From the NCBI GenBank assembly GCA_009792885.1, contig WMCF01000021.1:1513180-1577179 (forward strand): 64,000 bases of DNA, in the 5' to 3' direction. Source of the DNA: Eremophila alpestris peregrina. Its lineage: Eukaryota; Chordata; Aves; Passeriformes; Alaudidae. The notes under the pieces are model-generated. The model worked only from the letters and a program-made list of their open reading frames with translations. It did not search any database and was not told where the DNA came from. Below, one piece after another: positions 27,901-38,760 of the stretch. Each line of letters begins with the position of its first letter. Position 1 is the first letter of the stretch. The translations under genes and the position numbers were made by a program.

Positions 27901-28560
27901 GACTGACATACATCCCTTTCTGGAGAGCTGCTAAAATAGCTTTGCCATGGGCTTCACAAGAGATTTGTAGCACTGAGTGTGTCTTTCTGGACTCATCCTT
28001 TTGACATATTGATAGCCAAGGGTGCCATTGCCTCTCCCCTCCGTGCTCTTTTCACCTAACACTATTTACTGGTGCTACCTTTTCATAATTAAGAGTCCGT
28101 ATCAAAGCAGTTGTAACACCACTTAAGCAGCTTTTCTAAGGAATCAAATCTAAATGAAAAGGCAAAGTATAAAAATGCCCCATCTTCCGCTGTGCCTAAC
28201 TGATTTGCTCTGCATTTTATCCTCAGGGAGGTGCTGATTCCAAAAGCCAGGGAAGAAGGGCCATTCACAAAAGCAGCATCACACAACCAGCAAGGACTGA
28301 TTGTGCCTTGGACACCCACACATGTCAGGGGTCTCCAAAAGCAGCCCCTCAGTCGTGCTCTGGCCGTGGTGGCTGGGCTGTTTATCACAATTCACAGAGT
28401 GAGCATTTAACCTACTGACTCCTGCATCACAGCACAGGCCAGGTATTTGTTCCTTTTGTCAGATTAATATTGGTAACAGAATAGCACACTCATTAGTGGT
28501 GATAATGATTATACAGCAAGGTGGAATAGCAATTCTTCCAATGTATCGCACAGAGCAGTC
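18950..28560. other. Non-coding stretch, no gene recognised
   Basis: No coding exon or repeat family is recognised in this 9.6 kb. GC-richer patches at about 21,490-21,810, 23,430-23,890 and 25,990-26,390 carry frames of up to 176 codons. Their translations look like random GC-rich sequence, and frames on the opposite strand are almost as long. A T-tract lies near 24,669 and an A20 tract at 25,747-25,766. Purine-rich sequence precedes the latter at about 25,500-25,570. Confidence 0.55.
25747..25766. repeat. A20 homopolymer
   Basis: Twenty consecutive A residues follow GTCAAC and precede CAAACC. Avian CR1 elements do not end in poly-A, so this could be the tail of an old processed insertion on the plus strand. 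I recognise no retrocopied gene upstream and no target duplication, so it is recorded only as a simple repeat. Confidence 0.9.
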
Positions 28561-28562
28561 AG

Positions 28563-28580
28563 TTTCATTAATTAATGAAA
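28563..28580. promoter_or_regulatory. 18-bp perfect AT palindrome, homeodomain-type site
   Basis: TTTCATTAATTAATGAAA is self-complementary over all 18 bases. It contains overlapping TAAT and ATTA cores, the recognition word of homeodomain proteins, arranged symmetrically as for a dimer. The surrounding 28,440-28,560 sequence is also rich in TAAT/ATTA words. Binding is inference; the palindrome itself is certain. Confidence 0.4.
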
Positions 28581-28984
28581 TTTATTAAAGAACACAAGAC
28601 AATCAAAGAAAACACACTTTGGGTAAGCACCTCCTCAGATGCTGATCGTTGGCTCAGTAACTTTAAACCTTTCCACTATGCTGCATGTGCCATACAGAGA
28701 GAAGAGGGACAGGAGAGCACACCCTGGCTCAGAGATGGGCAAGCACCCTCTCCTCCTTGGCTGGCAGGAACAAAAGCCCCCATAGAGGCTGCAAGGGGCT
28801 CCAGAGCAGGAAAAACCCAGAGGAGCCAGACAGCACAGGATGAACCGTGTGCCCACAATGAACAGATCACTCCAGCTTGCTCTGTCACTGCGTAATGTAA
28901 GAGACCAGTCCCTCTGGGAGTGCTTCTGCAAGGCCCTAGCCACACCTGCAAGTCTGAATGAGGACTTCTGAGCAGGGTTATTTC
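28581..28984. other. Non-coding stretch, nothing recognised
   Basis: Unique sequence with a GC-richer patch at about 28,690-28,890. The overlapping frames of 100 to 133 codons on both strands have no domain signal and are not called as genes. Confidence 0.5.
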
Positions 28985-29220
28985 AAACACTTTGCAATTA
29001 TTATAACCTGAATCCTCATAACCATCTGTGAGGGATGGCCATTTTACAAATGATTTACCAGAACTGCAGAACAACATACAGGTTTTGGGTTTTCCTAATG
29101 TTTAAAAAAAAAAAAAAAAAAAAACCAAAAAACCATAACAAACCACCACCAACAAAATCCACAACTATGGCAGAATAGAGACTCGAATCCAAGTTCCCAG
29201 CCTCAGAGCTATCTCAGGCA
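28985..29220 (-). mobile_element. Old MIR SINE, interrupted by an A-rich segment
   Basis: On the plus strand the sequence follows the reverse complement of the MIR (CORE-SINE) consensus. In order it shows AAACACTTTGCAATTATTAT, GAATCCTCATAACC, TCTGTGAGGGATGGCCATTT and TACAAATGATTTACCAGAAC. After a break of about 70 bp it resumes with CTATGGCAGAATAGAGACTC and GAATCCAAGTTCCCAGCC, matching the GGGATTCGAACCCAGG box of MIR. The break holds an A21 tract (29,104-29,124) and CCA/ACC-rich sequence. MIR elements predate the bird-mammal split and are scarce but present in birds, which fits the heavy divergence seen here. Confidence 0.7.
29104..29124. repeat. A21 tract inside the MIR element
   Basis: Twenty-one A residues lie inside the MIR remnant and are followed by CCAAAAAACC and AACAAACC-type A/C-rich sequence. 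It probably arose by insertion or by expansion of an A-rich site after the MIR had integrated. Confidence 0.9.
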
Positions 29221-29667
29221 GCAGTGCCTGCATTTCTTTAAGTGATCACATTCCTACATGACTGTCACGTCAGATTTTCATTCTGGCCACCAACACACTG
29301 CCATTTGCTATCTGGGGGATTTATTGGCTTTGCCAAGCAAAGAAATCCCAGAGTGTTCAACTGTGCATTTACTGCTTAAAGAGTTTTATGTGGGAAAAAA
29401 AAGTGGTGAAGAAGAGTAAGATTGCTATAGGAGCTGCAAGACTTAGTTTCCTGAATTTCCCCAGGAATTAGTTACATTACATAATATTTCTGATCTTCCA
29501 ATTTGGTCTTTGATTTTCAGTTCCACCACCATGAGATAGCAATTGCTCAGTGCTGTGCAGAGATACTTAAGAGATTAGGAAATGCCTGAACACAACAGAC
29601 ACCACAACAGGGTACTCAAAACATGCTATGGCAGAAAATCAGAAAAGGTATCTCTTCACATTATGTG

Positions 29668-29703
29668 AGAAGGTGTATATATATATACATACACACACCT
29701 TCT
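29668..29703. repeat. TA/CA microsatellite inside a 9-bp inverted repeat
   Basis: AGAAGGTGT (29,668-29,676) and ACACCTTCT (29,695-29,703) are perfect reverse complements flanking alternating TATATATATATACATACACAC. Outward pairing continues imperfectly, giving a cruciform- or Z-prone site. It ends 12 bp before the target duplication of the adjoining LTR. Confidence 0.75.
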
Positions 29704-29715
29704 TATATCTCACAT

Positions 29716-29720
29716 GCTTA
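29716..29720. repeat. Left 5-bp target-site duplication of the solo LTR
   Basis: GCTTA immediately precedes the TG terminus of the LTR on the plus strand. An identical GCTTA follows the CA terminus at 30,192-30,196. A 5-bp duplication is typical of ERVL-class integrases. Confidence 0.8.
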
Positions 29721-29803
29721 TGTTGCAGCAGGCCTCTTGTTAGAAGGTAGAAATGAGCCAAGACACAGACTTCTTGCTTATCACAGCATGAAAAGAGTCC
29801 TGG

Positions 29804-29809
29804 TTTATT
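29804..29809 (-). terminator. LTR polyadenylation signal AATAAA
   Basis: On the minus strand the LTR contains GAATAAACCAGG, a canonical AATAAA hexamer about 80-90 bp before the 3' terminus of the LTR. In retroviral LTRs this directs cleavage at the R/U5 border. Confidence 0.6.
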
Positions 29810-30068
29810 CCTCTTTACAGCTCAGCCATCCTGACTCCAGCCATTCACTGACTCTGGCTGCAGCAAGCTCCCACTGTAGGTGCCCCTTGCAGCCTCTGAA
29901 TGCAGGATTTTACCTGGCTAGACTATGACTGCAGGTTCCAAAACAGGCCCTAACTGCAGACCCACACTGACCTTACAGCAGGGATTCTCTCTCCTCAAGC
30001 TCCTTCTTCCTCAAGGTTCCTCCTGCAAGATAAAATCCCATCCAATCCCCCCCACCAGCTCACCCAGT

Positions 30069-30080
30069 CCCTTTTATCAC
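30069..30080 (-). promoter_or_regulatory. LTR TATA-like promoter element
   Basis: On the minus strand GTGATAAAAGGG lies about 115 bp inside the 5' terminus of the LTR, the usual U3 position of a core promoter. The second LTR has GTGATAAAGAG at the corresponding place, which supports conservation. Confidence 0.45.
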
Positions 30081-30191
30081 GCTTACCTTTGTTGGCTACA
30101 GCTGTGACTCATCAGGGGCAAGGCTGTATTGGGTAATTAACACAGCTGTTACTTATCAGGGGTGAGGTTACCTCTGTTCCCTTCTCCTACA

Positions 30192-30196
30192 GCTTA
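30192..30196. repeat. Right 5-bp target-site duplication of the solo LTR
   Basis: GCTTA directly after the CA terminus, identical to 29,716-29,720. Confidence 0.8.
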
Positions 30197-32809
30197 CTGT
30201 TCTGTTCAAATATAAATGTCTTTTAGGAAATGACAATAAGCTGCAATCTGTTTTAATTATTATCTTTCTGGGGGGTGTTATATCTATGTTAAACCAAAAG
30301 TGTCTGGTAAGAGCATGTGTGAATAGTCAGATGCCAGTTTAATTTAAAGTGGTATTTTAGACCAAGACTTATCCATAAACCAGACAGACACATCTAACAG
30401 CAGAGAACAACTTTTTAAAGTAATGCTTTCTGGCTTGCCAATATTTGCTGCAAAACTTTAGACATCTGGGGGAAAGAAAGTAACAAATTTACAAATGTAT
30501 TTCTTCAAGAAAACATTTTGAAACCAAAGTCAGCAAGGCTTTGTGTCAGGAAGAGAATTTGAGGGTTGTTTTGGTTCCTGCACAGAACTTGGTGCAGGTC
30601 ACTTCCAAGTGTCAGAGTTTATTATATTTCTTGGGTCTCCAAATGGACACCAAGCTCATTCAAAGCCCTCCTCATAAAGGAAGTGCTTACAACTCCTAGA
30701 GCATGACCCAGAACTCAGTATTTCAGGTCACTTATTTGCAAGATAACACTCACCTGTTGCAGTTCTTACTAAATGATATGTGAAGTCACTACATTCATAC
30801 AAGGCTGATGTAACTCAGTAGCCCAAAATATTTTTTCCATCAGCACCAATCTAGAGCAGCTGAGCTTTCAGTGAAGGAGCATAACTTCATGCAAATTGTC
30901 CCATGTCCTTAAAGCCACTGCCCCTGAAGTCAGAATGAGAGTGCTGCAGAAGCTAACCCAGGAAAGAACTGCTTTAACACGCTTAATGAAGAAATGAGGT
31001 GGAATTGAAATGAATTTTCACAGCAATCAATGCAATATTTCAACATTTCCTTGAAAAGTCTGGCTCCTCTCCTGCAAGGTTGCCCCTGCCCTCTTTTCCA
31101 TTGTATTTCCATCAATTTAGAACTTAAATCAGCAAAACAATTGTGTGACTTTCAAAAATGCTTGAAAGCTATAAGCATGAAAATGTATTTTTTGTGGCTG
31201 TGTGCAACCATGAAACATTTTTTAATGAAGAGATTGAAGTGGTATCTGCTCTCTTACTTGCCTGGGTTTGCTGTCACCAGTGCTGCACCCTCACAACTTT
31301 GTAATGGTTAATATGAAAACATGTCTGGACTACAATGGATGGGTTTGCTGTTTGTCCTCCATTAGAATCATTGGTTTTCATCACACTTTATTTTCAGTAA
31401 TTTTCCTTTAAAATAACTCTTTGAACCAAAGCCTACATTCCTCTCTAGTTCCAACACTAATCTCCTATTTGCCAATCCTCAGGATTCACACATATTGCTA
31501 TATTTGGTGTTATTCCTAAAGCTCTTCATAATTACACCACAATTAATTCCTTAAATTTAAAAATGTTTTGAGCTCTCCTAATTGTACAGACAACTTCAAG
31601 AACATTGCCAAAATAATCTAATGGTCTCCAAGTGACAAAGCAATGAACAAAAATCACTTTAAAATAAAAAACCCTCTTCATAAGCCAACATCATATTTGT
31701 GGGGAGCCTGACTCACAGTTGCAAGTGCTGGTGTTTAGTAACATAAACTGCTCTTGTCACAAAGATCCTGGAAACTTTATACAACTTCTTAAACTTAGGG
31801 AGGTCACACAGGAAAAATGCTAAACCCCCAGCTCTCCCAGTTCCCAGATGGATGGTTTGTTCACAGACATGCAGATCCTAGACTGGCTTATCATCCCTTT
31901 AACATCCCACCCATGAATGTCTACTGACCCTGCAGCTGGAACTCACCATCAGCTGCCATCTCTTCCTGCCCCTTCAGTCTCCAAACAGGAGGCCAGGGCC
32001 ACTTTCACACAGCCCAAGAGCTTCCACACAGCACCAACTGCACTGCACCCTCAAAGAGCCACAGCTCAGCACAGGAGGCTCTGCAGTCCCCCTTCTGTCC
32101 TTCTCCTGTGACAAGGACACCTCTCTGGTGGCACCAGAACAAAATGATGTGCCCAGGCAGAGATACCAGCATCAGTTCAGAGGGAATCACCACCTGCACA
32201 AAGCACACAGGGCACACAAAGGAACACCTCTCACACAACTCAAAATGAACAGGAGGTGGAGAATCTCCAGAGCACAGAGGAAACCTCATTTTGTCAGGCC
32301 GTTCACAAATGTCTCCTGAACATAAAGAGTTCAGGAAGCTCTGTGGTTTAATGGGGTCAAATTTCATTCTTCAGGTAAAAATAAATTGAGGTGAACAAAG
32401 TAAAGCCTTCTTCCCCCTCCCTCTGACAGCACTAAACTCTCAGAAAGCCTCTCCAGGCCTGAACAAGCAGACCCTGAGCCACTTACTCAGGACTGGTAAT
32501 GTATAAAGTACCATCTGGGGAGTCCTGTCCTGTAACCCACTGCAAGGTCACCTCCACATCAAGCTGATTCAGAGGCTGCACAACACAGAACAGACTTTCT
32601 GGCTGTTCCCCTGATCCCAGAGAGCATGGCTCCTACTGCAACATGAGAGTTAACCCAGTATTCTAATCATCACCCAGGCCCCAAAGAGCATTCAAACTGA
32701 AGAGATGGGGAAAAAGAATCTTTTAGGAGATAAGCATAGTTTTGTCTCTGCATAATGAGAGTAAAACATGAGATAGCTAAATCTTTATCCCATATTCATA
32801 CATTTATAG
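30197..32809. other. Non-coding stretch left of the hAT relic
   Basis: No gene is recognised. A GC-richer patch at about 31,900-32,250 has short frames on both strands without motifs. A possible trace of a BED zinc-finger end (His-His-Pro followed by Lys-Glu-His) can be read near 32,665-32,690, where an intact hAT transposase would carry it, but it is too short to call. No terminal inverted repeat of the transposon could be fixed here. Confidence 0.45.
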
Positions 32810-33746
32810 CCAAAAAAACAAGGAACAATATCAGAAATGTTCCAAGAATACTATGCCAGCACTTATCTGGTGACACTTGAGATGAAGAAGATAATTGAAA
32901 GGATGATTGCATTGGGCTTGTTGTACTCCATTGATAAGGAAGGTTTTAGAGAGCCCATTCAGTATGCTCAGCCATGATACAAGATGCCAGGAGAAAACAC
33001 AGTACTGCAGCAGTGACAGCACCTCAGATCTATGAAACATTAAAATGGAAGATAAAGCAGACTCTGAAAGAAGCAATATTGGGCACAGTTTGCTCGATGA
33101 CAAACATTTGGACAAATATCTAGATGTCAGAATACCTCTTAATCACTGCCCTCTGACTGTCACCCTGCATTCCCATGCAAAAACCTGCCTGTAAAGGAGA
33201 AGCCTTTGCTGTTCCTCCCCTTGGAAAAGGCCAGCAAGAGAAACACCAACAGCCCAAATCCTGTGTGGCTGTGCTCTCAGGATCTGCCAGCAGGGCTGAC
33301 GTGAGGTCCAAACCCAGGAAAAACACGAGGTGATCGCTTGTTTTCCTGTTCTATTTATTAAACAGTTCTTCCTTGATTATAACTAAGCACTAAGTTTTTG
33401 CAATACTAGCAAAATCTGTAACGGTTTCTATAACTCTCATGATATTCTAAGCTAACTTCAGAGGCAGAGCAATTTACCAGAACTGCAGCTTAAACAAGTT
33501 TGAATTTCATTTGCTATATATATGAAGAGAATGCTCTTACTGAAAAAAGAAATGCATGAGCGCACATTAAAGCAGAGCTTTGATTCTGAACTCTTTATCC
33601 TGAACTCTGAACAATGGATACTTATGAATCATTTGTGCTGCATACTGAAGCCTTTTGAACTGGTAACAAGAGAAATCAGTTCTGCTAATGCATCTCTCAT
33701 CCCAGATCTCTCACTCATCCAGATTTTAAATCTGAAACTTAGAAGA
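32810..33746 (+). pseudogene. Decayed hAT-superfamily transposase (fossil DNA transposon)
   Basis: Three plus-strand blocks in three frames read as consecutive parts of a BED-type hAT transposase. Block 1 (32,810-32,974, then a TGA) gives KKQGTISEMFQ, IIERMIALGLL and DKEGFREPI, like the hAT stretch with invariant IAxMIALDxxPFS and DExGFRxL. Block 2 (32,989-33,153, with TAG at 33,121) gives QIYETLKWKIKQTLKEAI, then SMTNIWT and MSEYLLITA, matching the TTDxWTS...YLxxTAH catalytic segment; the usual first catalytic Asp reads Asn. Block 3 (33,522-33,746) gives NSEQWILMNHLCCILKPFE and VTREISSANASLI, the conserved W...LxPFExxTxExSS region. About 365 bp between blocks 2 and 3 are too decayed to read reliably. 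Stops, frameshifts and the lost Asp make it non-functional. It is a dead transposon or, less likely, a pseudogene of a ZBED-like host gene. Confidence 0.75.
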
Positions 33747-36700
33747 ATAAAACCGTCTTTTTGGAAGGACCAAGAGTATTTTGGAAAACAGAACTGGTCA
33801 GAGGGGAGGGGAGTTTCAGGCTGGGGCAATGAGGAGGTTGTGCACCGGTTCTGATTTTGAAGACCAGATGTTAAAAATAAATGTCTGACAAAGGTGGGGA
33901 AGAGGCATTACAAAATGGTTTGTACTGACTGCATTTGGGGTCTGTCTGGGCAATATTGTCACTCCATGGTGTGGAGAAAAACTGAACCATGGAGGTTCTG
34001 ATGATTGGGATGATATTAAGTAAAATTTAGGATGTAGACACAACACTGGATTGCAGTTTAGGAACCTATTCGGCATAAATTTGGTCCTAGTAATGAAAAA
34101 TAAAAGTACTGCAAAGGTAGAAATTTTCTTTTAAGGAAAACCAGCCTTACTAATACTATAAAGTCTTTCTTTATAAGCCATCTTTAGTCCTTCCCTACTT
34201 CTTACACTTAACAAAAAATGATCTTAGTTATGAAGAAAAAGGCTCCTATTTATGAATTTTATACAAGCCAGATGTAGCAAGTTCCACATTTGAGGATATG
34301 TTTCACAGAAGAGATCAAACTCAGATTAAAAGAACTAGAAGTGCAGTCTGCAATGATGCCTGGACAGACATGTGCCTCCAACTCCAGGCTTTTGAGAATT
34401 CCTTTTAAAAGGAAAGTGTACCAAAAAAAAAGGCTACTGGAATTTTATAAGAGATAAATTGCACAATACCAACCTGATTAAATTTCAAATGCTATCAACT
34501 TTTGCTTAGAGTCTACGAGAGAGAACAGACCTGAATGGAGAGTGCAGCCATTGAAAATGCTTTCCAGGCAGGTCCAGACATGTGACAAATGAATGTCCAC
34601 ATTAAATGACAATGTCACTAACGACAGAAGCATTGCAAGGTCAGAGGAAGTGCACAATCAGAACTCTGCATTTCAGTGTAAAATTCACCCTTACTATTTA
34701 GCAGTGATGACCTCTGGGTGACAAAATGCCTGCAGTGTCCCAGGTGCACAGAGCTGTGCATGGGAGAGGCAGGCACCAGCACACTGCCACACCACAGCTT
34801 GTAGGTACATGCTGCACTAGGGAGATGCCTGTGCAAGATGCACTGAGACAAAACCAGGCCCACAGAATAACCCAGTCCCCTCTCCTTGCCATGCAGCCAC
34901 AGCTTCTTGATAAAGCCCATTTCCTCTGGCAGTTTCCTGGGTAGATGATTGCACCAGGGCTCAGCTACCAAAAGGCATTTGGCAGCTCAGGAAGGGAAGG
35001 TGGTGGGATGAAGCAGAGATCTCAAGGTAGCCCCAGGGGAAGCTTGGCAGTGTCCAAGGGCATTTTCCAAGGGTCTGTGGTACTGGGACACTGGGGAACT
35101 TCAGGGTCTTCCTGCTCCATCACCCTCATGTCCCATTTCAGCAGTGACCACTGTCCAGTGTCACCACTGCCCATGTCAAAGTGCAGGTGATCCTCTGCCA
35201 CAGCCCTCTTCCCACAGGGATGATTTGTGGGCAGGGTGCATTTAATAAGTTACTTAAACCTCAACTTCTGGATGCACCTGGAATCCCCAGGGTTTCATCA
35301 AATGATTTTCTTACCTTCTTTATAATTATATACATACTTAAGATTAAATGGTGGTAGAATTTCCTAAGTACGTGCCATAAATACTTTCATATGCCAAACT
35401 GAAAGCTTCCTCTCTCATGTTTAGTGACCCTCAAATCACACTTCTTTCAGATCACCCAACTGTTACAGCAATAGCAAAAGCAACAGGATGGAAATAGCAA
35501 AATTCCACGCACATGCACACTTTAGGCTATATTCACAAAAAGGAGCAACCTCTCCCCTGAAATGCAGCCAGCTCTGGGCTAAAATGAATTTTTACTTAAG
35601 AAACAAAACAACTCCCCAGCAATTTTGGAGAACAGACTAATAGGAATGTCTTCCTGCAGAAAGAGCAAGCCTGGAAGCCACCCTACTTGCTAAATAGCAC
35701 AGCACACTGATAGCTGCCTGTAAAAATGGCCAAAAGAAACTGAAAAACGTGAATCTGCATTTTCCAGGAAGGTCTCAGTAAGATTTGGATAACCAAGGAG
35801 TTTCCCTGGAGATGGGACAAGAGCCACAGTGAAGGACATGGAGAACGAGCCCCCAACGCAGTGGTGCAAGTTCTCATTTGCAATGCTAGAGCTGCTTTAT
35901 ATGCTGAGCTCCCATCCTTCAAGAGCAGGTCAATGTTTTAATGTGGATTGGGCACATAAATGCAGATCAATTTATGCATTAAAAAAAATCATCTACATGT
36001 GCATTTATTTCAATTTCATTTTAGTGAATCAGGTCCTGATTCAATGCTAACTGAAAACCCTTGAAATAACTGCGAGCTTGCTCATAGCCAATTCTGTGTC
36101 ACCACTATGAAATTAGTAGTGAAATTAAATGGCTCAACAGTGCTAAGACATTCCCCAACTACTCCAGCAAGCAGTCGCTCACCTCTAAGGTTAACAGGAT
36201 AAAGGCTGGATAAAGAAACTACTCATTATACCAGCTCTACAAAGAAGCAATTATGAGACTTTATAAAGTGGTTTCAAATATATTTTGCAAACTAGGACTC
36301 AGACAAATATTAGTGGCAGCAAATTACAGTACTTAGCAGAATTATCACCAGAAAAGAGACTCTTTTAATCTATGAAAAATATCAACAAAAGATGTAAATA
36401 TGGACTCCTCGATGGGTGGTATATCTTGAAGAAAATATACATCTAATCTCACAGTGTGTTACCTCCAGTACCTGGAGAGAAGGTTAACAATTCAGAGCTG
36501 TTTCCTACAGCTATAGAATATATTTTGATGTAGATTTGTAGATATCACAGACTTAAAATCTATTGTATAATCACAGGGCAAGTGCAAGGAACCTGGGGAC
36601 ATACTTCTCCACAGTAAAGTGCTGGAACACCGGCTTTCATTTTAATCAATGCTATTCCCTGTTTTTAACAAATTATATTTCATTCTGTGGCCTTTAGGTT

Positions 36701-38755
36701 CTATTTTTCTGCACATAAACAGCAACAGTGCTTTCCCCACCACACATACAATTTGCAGCTGAATCCTGGCATTACACAAGTGTTTATCTCCACATGTGAC
36801 GGGCAGCTGGGAGAGCACAGAGTCACCCTCACCGAGCTTCAAGCACCAGATAATGGTCTCCAGAGCAGCCCTACTTGGATACCAACAGATCTGTAGCTGC
36901 TCTGGGTTAAACTGCGTATGCCAGCAGGAAATATGTTGGTGATGCAGGGATTTGCAATCCCCGTGCATTCCACTTCTCACGGTCCCATTCAAATGGGTGA
37001 AGGAGTGGTGGGAGCCAGCACTTTGGGATGTCAAGCAATTCCTGCAGGTTAACTCCAGGATAAAAGAGAAAATTTTGCCTATCCTGTCACACACAGTTCA
37101 TGTTCAAGTACCCTGAATGTCAAGCTGCAATTTGGGATGTCAAAGGTTTCTCCAGCTTTGGCCTCTCCTTGCTCACAGCATGAAGCAGCCCAGTGGAGGC
37201 CAGGGCTTGTCCCACATGGCCAAATCCTGCAACAGGCAGAAAATGCTCCTGTGGCTCCCTGATGTTTCTTTCTCTGTAGTTTTCAGACTGTCTTTCATTG
37301 AAGGAAGAATATGTGTGGTTTCAAATACCTTCCATTAAAATCACATACAAAATGTATTGGCCAGTACTCCAGCAGATTTGGGAAGTGACCCTGATCACAC
37401 ATTCTGGCAAAGGAGACAACTTCCAGGGCAGAGGCAATCACTGCCCCTCCCCTCTTCCCCTGAGGGACCTCAGTCCTACCCTGAACCCACTCCCAATCAC
37501 ATTTACCTGAAACCTGTGGTGGCTGTGAGCAGCAAGAATCTGAAACTGAACACATCTGAGAAGCAAGTTTCCATGGGCTCTTTAACCCTTCCTTGCTTCA
37601 TTCATGTGAATTTGTGTTTGGCAAGGCCCAAAACATTCAGAGGCCAGGTTTTAGCTTAATTAAGAGACCACAAAAATCCAGACAGTCATCCAAACCTTCT
37701 GAACCCTCAGAGTGTGGGAAAGTAAAGTAAGAAAATCACACGCCAGCAATTTCTCTGAAGATTTATCATGTTTGCTGTTTTGAACAAGCCTTGAAAACAC
37801 CAGAACCTTTTCTCTCTCTCTCTCAATGAACTTGAGCTCAACAGAGACCCCACCAAAAACTCAATGCCAAACAGCTGAGCTCTGGTGTATTATCACTTGC
37901 AGCTGCTTAATTTTCCAGGATCACACAGTTGCTTTTCCTACTCCTCCTCAGGAAATCTGCTGGGGATATCACTTCTACCTGTGTTCTGTCTCATTCCACC
38001 TCTTCAGTTTCTTTCACCAGTTCCTTCACTTTTAAAATCCATCTTCCTAAGTTTGGAAAAGAAATCCTCCCCTTTGTTCCCTGGGTGGGTATAATTCACC
38101 CCTTACTTATCCACATTTGCCATCTGACTCCTGGATGAAACAGCAGACCTGCAGTGTCAGCAGTTCCTAAAGAGACCATGCCTTTCCCTCACTGTTTGGA
38201 TAATGGTTGCTCCATGAGATCAATTAAAAAAAGAAAATGAAAACAGGAATTGATACCCAAGCCTAGGCCCTTGCCCAAGCTGAGGGCACCAACAATTGCA
38301 GAGATAATTTAGTGGTGCTCTTCTGCCCTCATTTTGTCCATGTTTATTTATGCATCTTTCCATTATAAGCATCGTACATTAAAGTCAATAGCCTACCACT
38401 GCTTATCAGAAAACAAGTGGAGCCAGACCTGGACTTCTATAAATAAGATTTACTCTATTGGCTAAATAATGACATCTAAACTGGTCTGATTTAACTGACT
38501 ATGGCAGTTCTTAGAGCAAAATTTAATTACACTTTGTACTTATTACAGTTCCTTTGTGTGCCTCTTGCTTCCCAGCAATTTTGAAATATAGACTTAAGTC
38601 TGCTGTACAATACATCTCCATACCTACAGTGACATGTGCTAACAGATGGCACCACGAGCACAGAGCAGCAGATCAGCGTGAGTTGTCAGTTTTGGTGGCC
38701 ACGTTTTCCCTTAAGTTATCTCAGCCCAACAAAAAAATGGCATGAAATAATCACT
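33747..38755. other. Non-coding stretch, no gene recognised
   Basis: The transposase match fades after about 33,746, although the open frame runs to 33,854. No matching terminal inverted repeat was found. GC-richer patches lie at about 34,690-35,210 and 36,790-37,050. A (TC)7 tract is at 37,811-37,824. The 150-codon minus-strand frame at 36,642-37,094 shows no domain and is not called. Confidence 0.5.
37811..37824. repeat. (TC)7 dinucleotide tract
   Basis: Seven uninterrupted TC units precede AATGAAC. Short simple repeat with no sign of function. Confidence 0.85.
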
Positions 38756-38760
38756 GCCCG

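Larger units (their letters stand above)
29721..30191 (-). mobile_element. Solo LTR, endogenous retrovirus (ERVL-like)
   Basis: This 471-bp element has perfect retroviral LTR architecture when read on the minus strand. It starts TGTAGGAGAAGGGAACAG and ends GCCTGCTGCAACA, the conserved TG...CA termini, and is flanked by identical 5-bp duplications (GCTTA). A TATA-like GTGATAAAAGGG lies at about 30,069-30,080 and an AATAAA polyadenylation signal at 29,804-29,809, giving U3-R-U5 order. No gag, pol or env remnant adjoins it, so it is a solo LTR left by recombination between the two ends of a provirus. The exact duplications suggest a moderately young insertion. Its first ~110 bp resemble the element at 56.3-57.1 kb. 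Confidence 0.85.

Noticed and set aside
29180..29200. tRNA B-box-like GACTCGAATCC
   Set aside because: This is the conserved tRNA-like box of the MIR element in reverse orientation. No cloverleaf or A-box is present at the right spacing.
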